Shown here one piece after another: positions 1 through 7,966 of a stretch of 64,000 nucleotides of DNA. The notes beneath the pieces are model-generated. The model worked only from the letters and a program-made list of their open reading frames with translations, ran no database searches and was not told the DNA's origin. Each line of letters opens with the position of its first letter. The stretch's first letter is position 1. Made by a program: the position numbers and the translations under genes. The stretch is taken from positions 108,438-172,437 of the forward strand of contig MKVB01000002.1 in assembly GCA_001899085.1 (NCBI GenBank), written 5' to 3'. Source of the DNA: Devosia sp. 66-14 (GTDB taxonomy: Bacteria > Pseudomonadota > Alphaproteobacteria > Rhizobiales > Devosiaceae).

Positions 1-401
1 TGCGGCTCGGCGGCAAGGTCAGCGCCATGTCGGGCCGGCCGGTCGATGTCGAAGCCAGGGTGCTGAAGCTCATCCACGACGCCAAGGTCACCTATGGCGA
101 CGGCAAGATGCCGATGGGCGATGCCGTGCTGCTCGATGCCGGCGGCGTGCACATCGTGATCAACACCATCCGCACCCAGACCTTCAATCCGGACGCGTTC
201 ACCCAGTTCGGCATCGACATCCGGGACTATCGGACCGTGGTGCTGAAATCGGCACAGCACTTTCACGCCGGCTTCGCGCCGGTGGCCGATCGGATCATCT
301 ATGCGGTGGCCGAGGGGACCTCGTCGCCGGACTTCCGGACGCTGCCGCTGCCGCATGCCGGCCGGCCGCTATGGCCACAGGTGGCGGATCCGTGGGCGTG
401 A
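1..401 (+). CDS. M81 family metallopeptidase (MlrC-like), C-terminal part
   Basis: Only the last 133 codons lie in the window; the frame is open from base 3 and ends at the TGA at 399-401. The residues match the MlrC C-terminal domain: the stretch GDAVLLDAGGVHIVI, then the T-x-NPDAFTQFGID segment, VLKSAQHFHAGFAP and a Pro-rich tail ending VADPWA. MlrC was first described in microcystin degradation, but most members are of unknown substrate and are often found beside peptide or amino-acid importers. Here it converges on the minus-strand peptide-importer operon. Family call fairly sure; substrate unknown. Confidence 0.8.
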   Translation, partial: RLGGKVSAMSGRPVDVEARVLKLIHDAKVTYGDGKMPMGDAVLLDAGGVHIVINTIRTQTFNPDAFTQFGIDIRDYRTVVLKSAQHFHAGFAPVADRIIYAVAEGTSSPDFRTLPLPHAGRPLWPQVADPWA

Positions 402-436
402 CGGGCTGAGCTGGCGGCGGGACCGAGTTCCAAAGA

Positions 437-535
437 TCCCCCTGTCCCCTCCCCGCAGGGGGAGGGGAGACCAAAACACTGACGCCGGTGTTGGCGTCTC
501 CTCCCCCCTTGCGGGGGAGGGACAGGGTGGGGGGT
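437..535. repeat. Extragenic imperfect inverted repeat, copy 1
   Basis: Two GC-rich arms (about 437-472 and 496-535) face each other around the loop. Each arm has its own small hairpin of the type CCCCGCAGGGGG or CCTTGCGGGGG. The motif GACAGGGTGGGGGGT ends the right arm. It lies between two convergent genes and may also end transcription. A copy in reverse orientation lies at about 52549-52658, and related pieces occur at 7841, 50501 and 61723. Confidence 0.75.
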
Positions 536-569
536 ACTCTTCCCTCGCCAGCCTGCCGAGGCATGGCGC

Positions 570-1055
570 TCAGACCTTGTGCCCCGGCCAGCCCATCAGC
601 AGTTGCACGTCTTTCTCGGCTTCCCTGGCCTTCGCCGCGTCCTTGAACACCCGCATGACGCATTGCGGTTTCTTCCTGTCGATCACGTCGTAGACCAGGT
701 GGTAGCCGGTCTTGTCGAAGATCGGGCCGATCCAGCCGGCGCAGTGGTCGCAATAGCGGCCCATCGGCTCGGCGTCGTTGTCCATCACCTTGCTCAGGCT
801 GGGGCAGACATTCATCCGCAACTCGAGGCGATCCTCGTTGCGGTCGATATCCATGTCGCAGTTTTCTTCGATCTTGATGTGGGTCCAGTACTCCTCCATG
901 CCCTCGAGACCCTTGGTCTCGATGAGCTCGAGGATGTGCTTTTCCTGGTTCTTCGAGATGGCGAGGAAATAGGCCTGCAGCTGGTCCTCGCCTTGCGATT
1001 CCAGGAACTTGAAGACCTCGTTGTAGAAGCGGGTGAAGTGGTCGGACGGGATCAT
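570..1055 (-). CDS. L-2-amino-thiazoline-4-carboxylate hydrolase-like protein B
   Basis: A 161-residue protein without signal peptide or membrane segment. It is a clear paralogue of the protein encoded just upstream (1052-1501). Both have an aromatic-W-x-H motif, ENCD-x-DI, a Cys 18 residues later, a second Cys-Asp pair and a final Cys. In this protein these are C66, C84, C102 and C132, with an extra C105. The pattern resembles the L-2-amino-thiazoline-4-carboxylate (ATC) hydrolase family, which opens a thiazoline ring on the way to L-cysteine. The start ATG overlaps the upstream stop by 4 bp (ATGA), so the pair is probably translationally coupled. It is the last gene of the 7543-570 operon. 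The family name is moderately sure; the true substrate is unknown. Confidence 0.6.
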   Translation of the reverse strand: MIPSDHFTRFYNEVFKFLESQGEDQLQAYFLAISKNQEKHILELIETKGLEGMEEYWTHIKIEENCDMDIDRNEDRLELRMNVCPSLSKVMDNDAEPMGRYCDHCAGWIGPIFDKTGYHLVYDVIDRKKPQCVMRVFKDAAKAREAEKDVQLLMGWPGHKV

Positions 1056-1501
1056 GCGCGCCTCCTGATCACCTGACGGCAGCTGCCCGGGCCGGTGATT
1101 TCCGTGTCGATGGCATAGGGCGAGCCCTCGGCCAGCGCCTCGTTGGTGCGGCTGGTCTGGTCGCAGAAGTGCGGGGAGGGCGTGCCGACGAGCTTGGCCA
1201 CGTGGTGCCAGGCGGTGCAGTGGCGGACGGTGAGGACGATCTCGTCGGCGCCGACCGCGATGTCGTAGTCGCAGTTCTCGCGGGTGAAGAAATGCCGCCA
1301 ATGCCGCACCAGCTGGCCGGTATCGCCGGCCACCAGGTCGTCGTGGATCGAGCGATAGACGTCCTTGCCGACCTTTTTGAAGATCGCGTCCATCGCCTCG
1401 ACGCCGTAGCGCGAGATGATGAAATCGATGGTGGTGTTGGTGGCGCCGTGGAAATCGAGATGGACCTCGCCGCCTTCGGCGTAGCGCAGGTGTTCACTCA
1501 T
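1052..1501 (-). CDS. L-2-amino-thiazoline-4-carboxylate hydrolase-like protein A
   Basis: A 149-residue cytoplasmic protein, paralogous to the next gene. Conserved positions are HW-x-H at 68-70, ENCD at 75-78, and cysteines C77, C95, C113 and C141. The N-terminal 60 residues differ from those of the partner. Two different subunits made from overlapping genes suggest a hetero-oligomer, or two enzymes with related substrates. Both junctions (with the SDR gene upstream and the paralogue downstream) are 4-bp ATGA overlaps. The assignment to the ATC hydrolase family is by resemblance; an HMM search would settle it. Confidence 0.6.
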   Translation of the reverse strand: MSEHLRYAEGGEVHLDFHGATNTTIDFIISRYGVEAMDAIFKKVGKDVYRSIHDDLVAGDTGQLVRHWRHFFTRENCDYDIAVGADEIVLTVRHCTAWHHVAKLVGTPSPHFCDQTSRTNEALAEGSPYAIDTEITGPGSCRQVIRRRA

Positions 1502-2259
1502 GCTTGGGGCTCCCAGGACATCTGGTTGGCGAGGATGCCGCCATCGACATAGAGCATCTGTCCGGTGATGTAGCGGGCGGCAGGCGAGGCGAGGAAGACG
1601 GCGGCGCCGCCGATATCGGCGGGCATGCCGACGCGGCCCAGCGGGATCTGTCGTTCAAGGGCAGGGCGGACGCCCGGCGCCGCCAGCCCCTTCGCGGACA
1701 GCGGCGTCTCGATGATCCCCGGCCCGATGCCGTTGACGCGGATGCCGCGCTCGGCGAGCGTGACCGCAAGGTTGCGCACCAGCATCAGCACCGCGCCCTT
1801 GCTGGTATCGTAGATGACGCTGTTCTTTTCGGCCGCCAGGGAGTTGGTCGAGCCGGTGCAGATGATGCTCGGGTTCTCCTGCTCCGGCGACAGACCTTTG
1901 ACGAAGGCTTGCGCGGCAAACAGGTAACCTTTCACGTTGAGGTTGAAGGTGCGGTCGAATGCCGCCTCGGTGAGGTCGTCGAAATTGGTGTCGAGATAGG
2001 TGCCGGCGTTGTTGACCAGCGTATCGAGCCGACCGAGCTTCGCCTGCGCCGCCGCCACGAAGCCCTGCGCACCATCCACCGTCGAGAGATCGGCCTGGAC
2101 GAAGTGGCATTCGGTCAGCTTGCCGAGCCGCGCGGCTGCCCCGCCATCGTCAGCGAGGTGCGAGTTGATCACCAGCCGTGCGCCGGCATGGGCAAAGGCC
2201 TCGGCGATGGCATAGCCGATGCCGGTGGTAGAACCTGTTATGGCGACGCATTGGTTCAT
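1498..2259 (-). CDS. SDR family NAD(P)-dependent oxidoreductase
   Basis: A classical short-chain dehydrogenase of 253 residues. It has the Rossmann motif TGSTTGIG near residue 8, NNAG near 88, a Ser in the STNS segment near 142 and the catalytic YDTSK near 155. The C-terminus ends with the usual ITGQMLYVDGG segment. It should oxidise or reduce a hydroxyl/keto group. It sits between the importer ATPase gene (4-bp overlap) and the paired hydrolase-like genes (4-bp overlap), so its substrate is likely the imported compound or a breakdown product. Confidence 0.9.
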   Translation of the reverse strand: MNQCVAITGSTTGIGYAIAEAFAHAGARLVINSHLADDGGAAARLGKLTECHFVQADLSTVDGAQGFVAAAQAKLGRLDTLVNNAGTYLDTNFDDLTEAAFDRTFNLNVKGYLFAAQAFVKGLSPEQENPSIICTGSTNSLAAEKNSVIYDTSKGAVLMLVRNLAVTLAERGIRVNGIGPGIIETPLSAKGLAAPGVRPALERQIPLGRVGMPADIGGAAVFLASPAARYITGQMLYVDGGILANQMSWEPQA

Positions 2260-3095
2260 GCGAGTGCGCTCCCGGCGAGACCCGCTTCGACGCTGAGCAC
2301 AGCGCCGACGAGCGCCTGTGTCGCCTCGGCCTGTGGGTTGCGGAACAGGTCGAGCGGCTTGCCCACTTCGACGATCTTGCCAGACGACATCACATAGACC
2401 TTGCTGGTTGTGTAGGCGACGACCGAGAGGTCGTGGGCGATGAAGACGAGGCTGAGGCCGAGGTCGCGCACCAGATCCTTCAAGAGGTTCAGCACCTGGG
2501 CCTGGATCGACACGTCGAGCGCCGAGACCGGCTCATCGGCGATCAGCACCTTCGGGCCGGGCATCAGGGCCCGGGCGATGGCGATGCGCTGCAGCTGGCC
2601 GCCGGAGAATTCGTGCGGGAAGCGCTCGAGGGCATTCTTGTCGAGCCCGACCTGGTCGAGCACTTCGAGCACGCGTGCCGCATGGTCACCTTCGATCCGG
2701 AGGCTGCGCAGCGGTTCGAGCAGCGAGGTGCCGACGCGCATGCGCGGGTCGAGCGAGGAGCGCGGGTTCTGCAGCACCACCTGCACCGAGCGGCGGAACA
2801 GCTTCTCGTGAGCTTCACCGCCGGTCCAGACGTCGACGCCGTCGTAGAGCACCTGGCCCTCGCCGGGACGTTCGACGCCGGTGAGCATGCGGGTGAGGGT
2901 GGTCTTGCCCGAACCGCTTTCGCCGACGAGGCCGACGGCCTCACCGGGCCGAACCGAGAAATCGATGCTGTCGAGCACCTTCAGCTTCGGCCGCGGCGCG
3001 AACAGCTTCTGCCGGTTGAGGTTGTAGACCTGGCTCAACTGCCGGACTTCGAGCAGCGGGCGCGCGTCGGCGGGGAATGGGGTCACGGCACTCAT
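2256..3095 (-). CDS. Peptide ABC transporter ATP-binding protein (DppF/OppF type)
   Basis: A 279-residue ATPase with Walker A GESGSGKTT, signature FSGGQLQRIAIARAL and Walker B VLIADEPVSALD. It lacks the long C-terminal Cys-containing oligopeptide tail of its partner, which is common in the F subunit. The MSAV start was chosen because its ATG overlaps the stop of the DppD-type gene in an ATGA. A longer open frame upstream is antisense shadow. With the next three genes it forms a dipeptide/oligopeptide-type importer. Confidence 0.9.
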   Translation of the reverse strand: MSAVTPFPADARPLLEVRQLSQVYNLNRQKLFAPRPKLKVLDSIDFSVRPGEAVGLVGESGSGKTTLTRMLTGVERPGEGQVLYDGVDVWTGGEAHEKLFRRSVQVVLQNPRSSLDPRMRVGTSLLEPLRSLRIEGDHAARVLEVLDQVGLDKNALERFPHEFSGGQLQRIAIARALMPGPKVLIADEPVSALDVSIQAQVLNLLKDLVRDLGLSLVFIAHDLSVVAYTTSKVYVMSSGKIVEVGKPLDLFRNPQAEATQALVGAVLSVEAGLAGSALA

Positions 3096-4087
3096 TGCGC
3101 GGCCACCTCGCCCGCTGTCTGGATCGGGTGCCAGCAGGCGGCGCTCACGCCGTTGCTGCCCAGTTCCGGCATGGTCTCGCGGCACTTGTCGGTGGCGGCG
3201 GGGCAGCGCGGGTTGAAGGCGCAGCCGGTGGGCAGGCTATGCAGCGGCGGCACCATGCCGGGGATCGAGACGAGCCGGGATGAACCGTCGAGCGCGATAT
3301 TGTCCATGGTCGGCTGGCTGTCGAGCAGGCCGCGCGTGTAGTGGTGCCTGGGGTTGCGGAACACCTCCTGCACCGGGCCGATCTCGACAATGCGGCCGGC
3401 ATACATCACGGCGACGGTGTCGCACATGGCGGCGATGATCGGCAGGTCGTGAGTGATCATCAACAGCGCCGAACCGCGATCGCGGACGGCGCCATTGAGC
3501 AGCCGCAGCACCTGCTTCTGCACCGTGACGTCGAGCGCCGTCGTCGGTTCGTCGGCGATGATCAGCTGCGGGTAACAGGCGAGCGCCATGGCGATCATGA
3601 TGCGCTGGCGCTGCCCGCCGGAGATCTCATGCGGGTAGGCGCGCACCAGCTGCTCGGGGCGCGGCAGGTTCATCTGCTTGATCAGCTCGATGGTCTGCGC
3701 TTCAGCCACCTTCCTGTCGGCGCCGGTGTGGCGACGGATCACCGAACTGATCTGATCGCCGACGCGGCGGACCGGATTGAGCGAACTCAGCGGATCCTGG
3801 AACACCATCGAGAGGGTGCGGCCGCGGCGGCTCGACAATGCCTTGTCCGACTGGGTGACGAGGTCGACGCCATCGTGGAGGATATTGCCATGGGTGTTCC
3901 AGCCCATGGGAAGGAGGCCCATCAGCGCCAGCGCGGTCATCGACTTGCCGGAACCGGACTCGCCGACCAGCCCCATGCGGCCGCCCTGCGGGATGGTGAA
4001 GGAGACGCCGCGCACCGCGGTGACGTCGCCGTTGGAAACGACGAGGTTGTTGACTTCGATGGCGTGCGGCTTGGCCGAGGTGGTCAT
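3092..4087 (-). CDS. Peptide ABC transporter ATP-binding protein (DppD/OppD type)
   Basis: A 331-residue ATPase with Walker A GESGSGKS, signature ISGGQRQRIMIAMAL and Walker B IIADEPTTALD. The C-terminal extension carries the Cys-rich CAFNPRC...C motif typical of the D subunits, some of which bind an Fe-S cluster. The ATG overlaps the permease stop by one base (TGATG). The open frame continues far upstream to about 6001, but that part reads antisense to the permease genes and is not protein. Confidence 0.9.
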   Translation of the reverse strand: MTTSAKPHAIEVNNLVVSNGDVTAVRGVSFTIPQGGRMGLVGESGSGKSMTALALMGLLPMGWNTHGNILHDGVDLVTQSDKALSSRRGRTLSMVFQDPLSSLNPVRRVGDQISSVIRRHTGADRKVAEAQTIELIKQMNLPRPEQLVRAYPHEISGGQRQRIMIAMALACYPQLIIADEPTTALDVTVQKQVLRLLNGAVRDRGSALLMITHDLPIIAAMCDTVAVMYAGRIVEIGPVQEVFRNPRHHYTRGLLDSQPTMDNIALDGSSRLVSIPGMVPPLHSLPTGCAFNPRCPAATDKCRETMPELGSNGVSAACWHPIQTAGEVAAQ

Positions 4088-4956
4088 CAGCTCCTCCGCT
4101 TCAGCTTGGGATCGAGCACATCGCGCAGGCCATCGCCGAGCAGGTTCAGGCCGAGCACGACGATGACGATGGCGAGGCCGGGCCACATGGCGAGCGGCGA
4201 GGAAATGCCGACGGTCTGCTGCGCTTCGTTGAGCATCATGCCCCACGAGATCGAAGGCCGGGTAACGCCGACGCCGAGATAGGAAAGGCCTGCCTCGGTG
4301 AGGATGCCGGCGGCGAAATACAGGGTGAACTGGACGATCATTACACCGGCGATATTGGGGATGACGTGGCGCGCCAGGATGAACAGCTTGCCGCGGCCAT
4401 AGAGCTTGGCGGAGGTGATGAAATCTTCCTGCAGCACGCTCATCGCGGCCGAGCGGATGACGCGGGTGAAGGAGGGAGTGAAGAAAGCGGTGAGCGCGAA
4501 GATGGTGGTGAGCGCGCCCGACCCCATGGTAGCGGCGAGCACCAGGGCCGTGACCATGCCGGGGATCGACAGCATGATGTCGGCGCCGCGCGAGATGGTT
4601 TCGTCGGCAATCTTGCCATAGGCGGCAGCCACCAGCCCGGCAATGGTGCCGAGGATCAGGCTGATGGTGGCGCCGCCGGCGCCGACGAGGATCGAGGTGC
4701 GCGCCCCGACCATCAGTTGCGCGATGATGTCGCGGCCGAGCCCGTCGGTGCCCAGCCAGTGGTCGACCGTGCCCGGTGGCAGCATGCGGTTCTTGATGTT
4801 GGGGATGTTGGGGTTCGAGGGCAGCCAGAAGAACGAGACGATGGCGATGACCAGAAAGCCGATGGTCAGCGCCACGCCGACGACCAGCGAGGCGTTGAGC
4901 TCGAGGCGACGGCGGCGGCGCGGGGCGACGGTGGGGGCGGTGGTGGTGGTGTTCAT
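4087..4956 (-). CDS. Peptide ABC transporter permease (DppC/OppC type)
   Basis: A 289-residue inner-membrane protein. A short Arg-rich cytoplasmic N-terminus is followed by a first membrane helix (about 25-45), a periplasmic loop and the five-helix BPD_transp_1 domain. The EAA loop includes GLSYLGVGVTRPSISWG, typical of DppC proteins. It lies 15 bp downstream of the DppB-type gene and should form the channel with it. Confidence 0.9.
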   Translation of the reverse strand: MNTTTTAPTVAPRRRRRLELNASLVVGVALTIGFLVIAIVSFFWLPSNPNIPNIKNRMLPPGTVDHWLGTDGLGRDIIAQLMVGARTSILVGAGGATISLILGTIAGLVAAAYGKIADETISRGADIMLSIPGMVTALVLAATMGSGALTTIFALTAFFTPSFTRVIRSAAMSVLQEDFITSAKLYGRGKLFILARHVIPNIAGVMIVQFTLYFAAGILTEAGLSYLGVGVTRPSISWGMMLNEAQQTVGISSPLAMWPGLAIVIVVLGLNLLGDGLRDVLDPKLKRRS

Positions 4957-4971
4957 GCTGCTGCCTCCCCC

Positions 4972-5919
4972 TTACGCCGCGTTCCGGACGCGCGGATCGA
5001 GCACGCCGTAGAGCAGGTCGACGACGAAATTGACGAAGATGACGAAGATGATGATCAGCATGACGGTGGACTGCACCACGATCACCTCGCGCGCCGCGAC
5101 GTTGGCGAGGATCATGCGGCTCAGGCCCGGCAGCGAGAACACCATCTCGATGATGACCGTGCCGCCGATCAGCTCGGCGATTTGCAGCCCGACAATGGTG
5201 ACGATGGGGAGCGCCGCATTGCGCAGGCCGACGCTGAGCAGCGCCTGGGTGCGGGTCATGCCGACGGCGCGCGCGGTGCGCACGTAATCCTGGTTCATCA
5301 CGTCGAGCACGGCGGAGCGCACATAGCGGATCAGCACGGCGGCCATGATCAGGCCGAGCGACAGCACCGGCAGCACAAGGGAGCGGATGGCGCCGATCGG
5401 GCTTTCGCGCCAATCGACCCAGCCGCCGGTGGGGAGCCAGCCGAGCTTCACGCCGAACAGCACCGACAGCAGGATGCCGGCCCAGAACACCGGCACGGCG
5501 ATGCCGATCTGGCTGATCAGCGCCAGCACGGCGCCCGAGGGTTTTCCCACGTTGCGCGCGGCGTAGGTGCCGACCGGGATAGCGATGATGAGGCCGAGCA
5601 GCAGGCCGGAAAGGGCCAGCGGCACCGAGACGGAAAGGCGCGCGGTGACGAGGTCGGCGACGCTTTCCTTGGTGCGGAAGGATTGGCCGAGATCGCCCTG
5701 CAGCATGTTGGTGATCCAGTTGAAATACTGGACCGGCAGCGGCTGATCGAGACCATAGGCGTGCGCCAGGGCGTTGATCGCCTCGGCGGTGGCGTCCTTG
5801 CCGAGGACGATGGCGGCGACATTGCCGCCGGCGGCGCGAATGAGAATGAAGATGGCCAGCGAGGCAACGAAGACGGCGCCCAGGAAAAACGCAAGTTTGC
5901 GCAGCGCGTAAATCGCCAT
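4972..5919 (-). CDS. Peptide ABC transporter permease (DppB/OppB type)
   Basis: A 315-residue inner-membrane protein with an N-terminal helix (about 9-28), a periplasmic domain with the QSFRTKESV segment, and a C-terminal permease domain that includes GGTVIIEMVFSLPGLSRM. These features fit DppB-type permeases. It is separated from the binding-protein gene by 100 bp that hold a strong hairpin, so the binding protein is probably made in excess over the permeases. Confidence 0.9.
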   Translation of the reverse strand: MAIYALRKLAFFLGAVFVASLAIFILIRAAGGNVAAIVLGKDATAEAINALAHAYGLDQPLPVQYFNWITNMLQGDLGQSFRTKESVADLVTARLSVSVPLALSGLLLGLIIAIPVGTYAARNVGKPSGAVLALISQIGIAVPVFWAGILLSVLFGVKLGWLPTGGWVDWRESPIGAIRSLVLPVLSLGLIMAAVLIRYVRSAVLDVMNQDYVRTARAVGMTRTQALLSVGLRNAALPIVTIVGLQIAELIGGTVIIEMVFSLPGLSRMILANVAAREVIVVQSTVMLIIIFVIFVNFVVDLLYGVLDPRVRNAA

Positions 5920-5967
5920 TCAGCTCAACCCTTCGAAACGGCCCGTTCGGGGCCGCGTAGACCTGGT

Positions 5968-5998
5968 GCGAGCCGCCGACGAAAGGCCGGCGGCTCGC
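5968..5998 (-). terminator. Intercistronic hairpin, probable attenuator or mRNA stabiliser
   Basis: Perfect 11-bp arms GCGAGCCGCCG (5968-5978) and CGGCGGCTCGC (5988-5998) around a 9-base loop, placed between the binding-protein stop (6020) and the permease start (5919). There is no U-run, so partial termination or 3'-end protection of the binding-protein transcript is more likely than full termination. Confidence 0.6.
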
Positions 5999-6019
5999 CA
6001 CTATTTGCTCAGGCTACAC

Positions 6020-7543
6020 TTACCAGTGCAGCTTGCCGATCTCGATTGCGACGAGAACGCGCGGCTCGAGGAAGCCCTTGAGCTCGCCATCGAACAGGCC
6101 GACGCCCTTCTTGGCGATCAGCGGCACGATGACGGCGTCCTTGCGCAGGATGTCGGCCGCTTCCTTCATCTTGGCGAGGTATTCCTCGTCGGACGGGGCA
6201 GCGTCGGCATCGCTCAGCGCCTTGGTGTATTCGGCGCTGCAATAGGTGCTCCAGCCGGCCTTGTCCGGGCTCGGGCAGGCCCACTGGGTCGGTTCGGCGT
6301 CGCCCGACATCACGGTGATGTCGAACTGCGGCGGACGGCCTTGGAAGATCAGCTGGCTGTAGCGGGCCAGGTCGATGGCGTTGCGGGTGACGTTGAAGCC
6401 GGCGCCCTGCATGGCCGGGATCATGATATCGGCCGGCAGCGACAGGTCAGGCACGTCGCTCAGCGAAGCATATTCGAGCGGTGTGGAGGCCCACTTGGCG
6501 GCCTTCGACATCGCATCTTCGTAGTTGTACGGGTACGGGCAGCTGTCGGCGCTTTCCGGCGAGTACCAGGGCTGGTTGGGCAGGGCGAAGGTGCAGGTGT
6601 TCTCGGCACCCCAGGCCGCGCCGAAGGCGTCGTTATAGGACTGGCGGTCGAGCGTCTCGGCCAGCGCCTGGCGCAGTTCGGGATCGAGCTTCTGGTTGAA
6701 CACGGCGTAGGTCGGCTCGCCGATCTGCGGATAGGTGACGAGGGTGAACTTCTTGTCGAGCTCACGCTTGGTCAGCTGTTCCCAGAGGTCAATGGTGATC
6801 ACCGGAACGGCGTCGACTTCACCGGCTTCCAGCGCGTTGAGGCCGGCGGTGCCGTCGGTCACGATGCGCACGGTGGCGGCGGTGATCGTCGGCTTGGTGC
6901 CCCAGTAGTTGGGGTTGGCCTCGAACTCGAAGGTCGAGTTGGTGGTGTACGACTTCAGCACGTAGGGGCCGGTGCCGATCGGGTTGGTGGCGATGCTGCC
7001 CGCGGCGTGTTCGGGCTGGATCAAGCCGGCGACCGAACCCATGCCGCGCCAAAAGTTCTGGCTGGGCTGCGACAGCGTCACCTTGACGGTCTGGTCGTCG
7101 ACCTTCTCGATCGCAGTGACGGCGTTATAGGCCGACGAGTTGTTGACGACCGGCGAGGCCTTCATGGTGTTGAGCGAGTAGATCACGTCCTCGACGGTCA
7201 CCGGCGTGCCGTCGGAGAAGTTGGTCTTACGGATCTTGAACTCGTAGGTCAGCTTGTCGTCGGAGATGGTCCACGACTCGGCGACGCCGGGCTCAACCGA
7301 GCCATCCTTGTTGAAGTAGACCAGCGGCTCGACGACGTTGGCCGGGATCCACAGGCGCAGGGCGGTGAGCCCGCTGGTGACGTAGTCGAGCGTGCCCGGA
7401 TCCTGGCGGGCGATCAGCACCACCTTGTTCTCGGCGGCGCGCGGCGAGGCGGCCATGGCTTCGGCGCCGCCAAAGGCGGCCAGCATGATCGCAGCCGCGG
7501 CGATAGCGCCGAGGCGCTGGCCGAACTTTCCCTTAGACTGCAT
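6020..7543 (-). CDS. Peptide-type ABC transporter substrate-binding protein
   Basis: A 507-residue periplasmic protein with a Sec signal peptide (basic start, hydrophobic AAAAIMLAAFGG, cleavage near AMA-AS). It belongs to the SBP_bac_5 family, shown by the DGTPVTVEDVIYSLNT segment and overall length. Members bind peptides, nickel or opine-like compounds. The start has a good ribosome site, GGAAGGGA about 9 bases upstream. It is the first gene of the operon running to 570. The ligand cannot be told from sequence; the SDR and thiazoline-hydrolase-like genes downstream hint at an unusual amino-acid derivative. Confidence 0.92.
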   Translation of the reverse strand: MQSKGKFGQRLGAIAAAAIMLAAFGGAEAMAASPRAAENKVVLIARQDPGTLDYVTSGLTALRLWIPANVVEPLVYFNKDGSVEPGVAESWTISDDKLTYEFKIRKTNFSDGTPVTVEDVIYSLNTMKASPVVNNSSAYNAVTAIEKVDDQTVKVTLSQPSQNFWRGMGSVAGLIQPEHAAGSIATNPIGTGPYVLKSYTTNSTFEFEANPNYWGTKPTITAATVRIVTDGTAGLNALEAGEVDAVPVITIDLWEQLTKRELDKKFTLVTYPQIGEPTYAVFNQKLDPELRQALAETLDRQSYNDAFGAAWGAENTCTFALPNQPWYSPESADSCPYPYNYEDAMSKAAKWASTPLEYASLSDVPDLSLPADIMIPAMQGAGFNVTRNAIDLARYSQLIFQGRPPQFDITVMSGDAEPTQWACPSPDKAGWSTYCSAEYTKALSDADAAPSDEEYLAKMKEAADILRKDAVIVPLIAKKGVGLFDGELKGFLEPRVLVAIEIGKLHW

Positions 7544-7648
7544 GTTGAATTGTCCCTTCCGATTGTCCCTGAACGTGTGCGGTGCGCGGCGCCTCCACAT
7601 CCGACCCCCTCTGCAGTCGACAGTGCACCGCGCCTGACGCCGCTGCAT

Positions 7649-7665
7649 ATTCCATGATGTGGAAT
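7649..7665. promoter_or_regulatory. Palindromic operator candidate, TTCC-N7-GGAA type, site 1
   Basis: Arms ATTCCA and TGGAAT around TGATG, 106 bp upstream of the binding-protein gene on the minus strand. A second TTCC-N7-GGAA site lies at 7776-7794. Paired sites of this shape are typical of IclR-family regulators. No IclR gene is in the window. Confidence 0.5.
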
Positions 7666-7680
7666 GCAAACTCTTTTTGC

Positions 7681-7697
7681 ATGCAGATAGTCTGCAT
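7681..7697. promoter_or_regulatory. Palindrome ATGCAGA-TAG-TCTGCAT
   Basis: A perfect 7-bp inverted repeat around a 3-base centre, between the two TTCC-N7-GGAA sites in the divergent promoter region 7544-7966. It could be the operator of a different regulator. Confidence 0.45.
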
Positions 7698-7775
7698 AGG
7701 ATATGTGCGTATGGCAAGTAGCTTCCCGTTTCTGCCTCAAAACGAGCACGTAATTAATGTTCGGTCGCTGATTTG

Positions 7776-7794
7776 CGTTCCGCTATATGGAACG
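7776..7794. promoter_or_regulatory. Palindromic operator candidate, TTCC-N7-GGAA type, site 2
   Basis: Arms CGTTCC and GGAACG with the 7-base centre GCTATAT. It lies between the divergent binding-protein (minus) and Gfo/Idh (plus) genes and could serve either. The rest of 7544-7966 holds an AT-richer promoter zone and a fragment of the extragenic repeat. Confidence 0.5.
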
Positions 7795-7840
7795 TTGCTT
7801 CCGCCGTGGCATGATTTTCCCACAGGATGGCGCAGTCGGC

Positions 7841-7872
7841 GTCCCTCTCCCGCTTGCGGGGGAGGGTGCGCC
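7841..7872. repeat. Extragenic repeat fragment, copy 2 (single hairpin)
   Basis: GTCCCTCTCCCGCTTGCGGG followed by GGAGGGTGCGCC is one arm of the repeat family also found at 437, 50501, 52549 and 61723. It forms one GC-rich hairpin. Confidence 0.55.
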
Positions 7873-7966
7873 CACCGGACGTTCAGCGGACCGAGGAGGC
7901 CGCCGGTGGCTTCTCAACCGGGCGGCGATTGCCTAGTTTGGCCCCCGCCTCGTGGAGATGTTTGAC

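Noticed and set aside
3092-6001. A 969-codon open frame through the whole importer operon
   Set aside because: Only the part to 4087 encodes the DppD-type ATPase. Upstream it is an Arg/His/Ala-rich shadow of the permease genes.
4366-6081. A 571-codon plus-strand frame opposite the permease genes
   Set aside because: Composition is Asp/Gly/His/Gln-rich and lacks any domain. It is the usual antisense shadow in GC-rich DNA.
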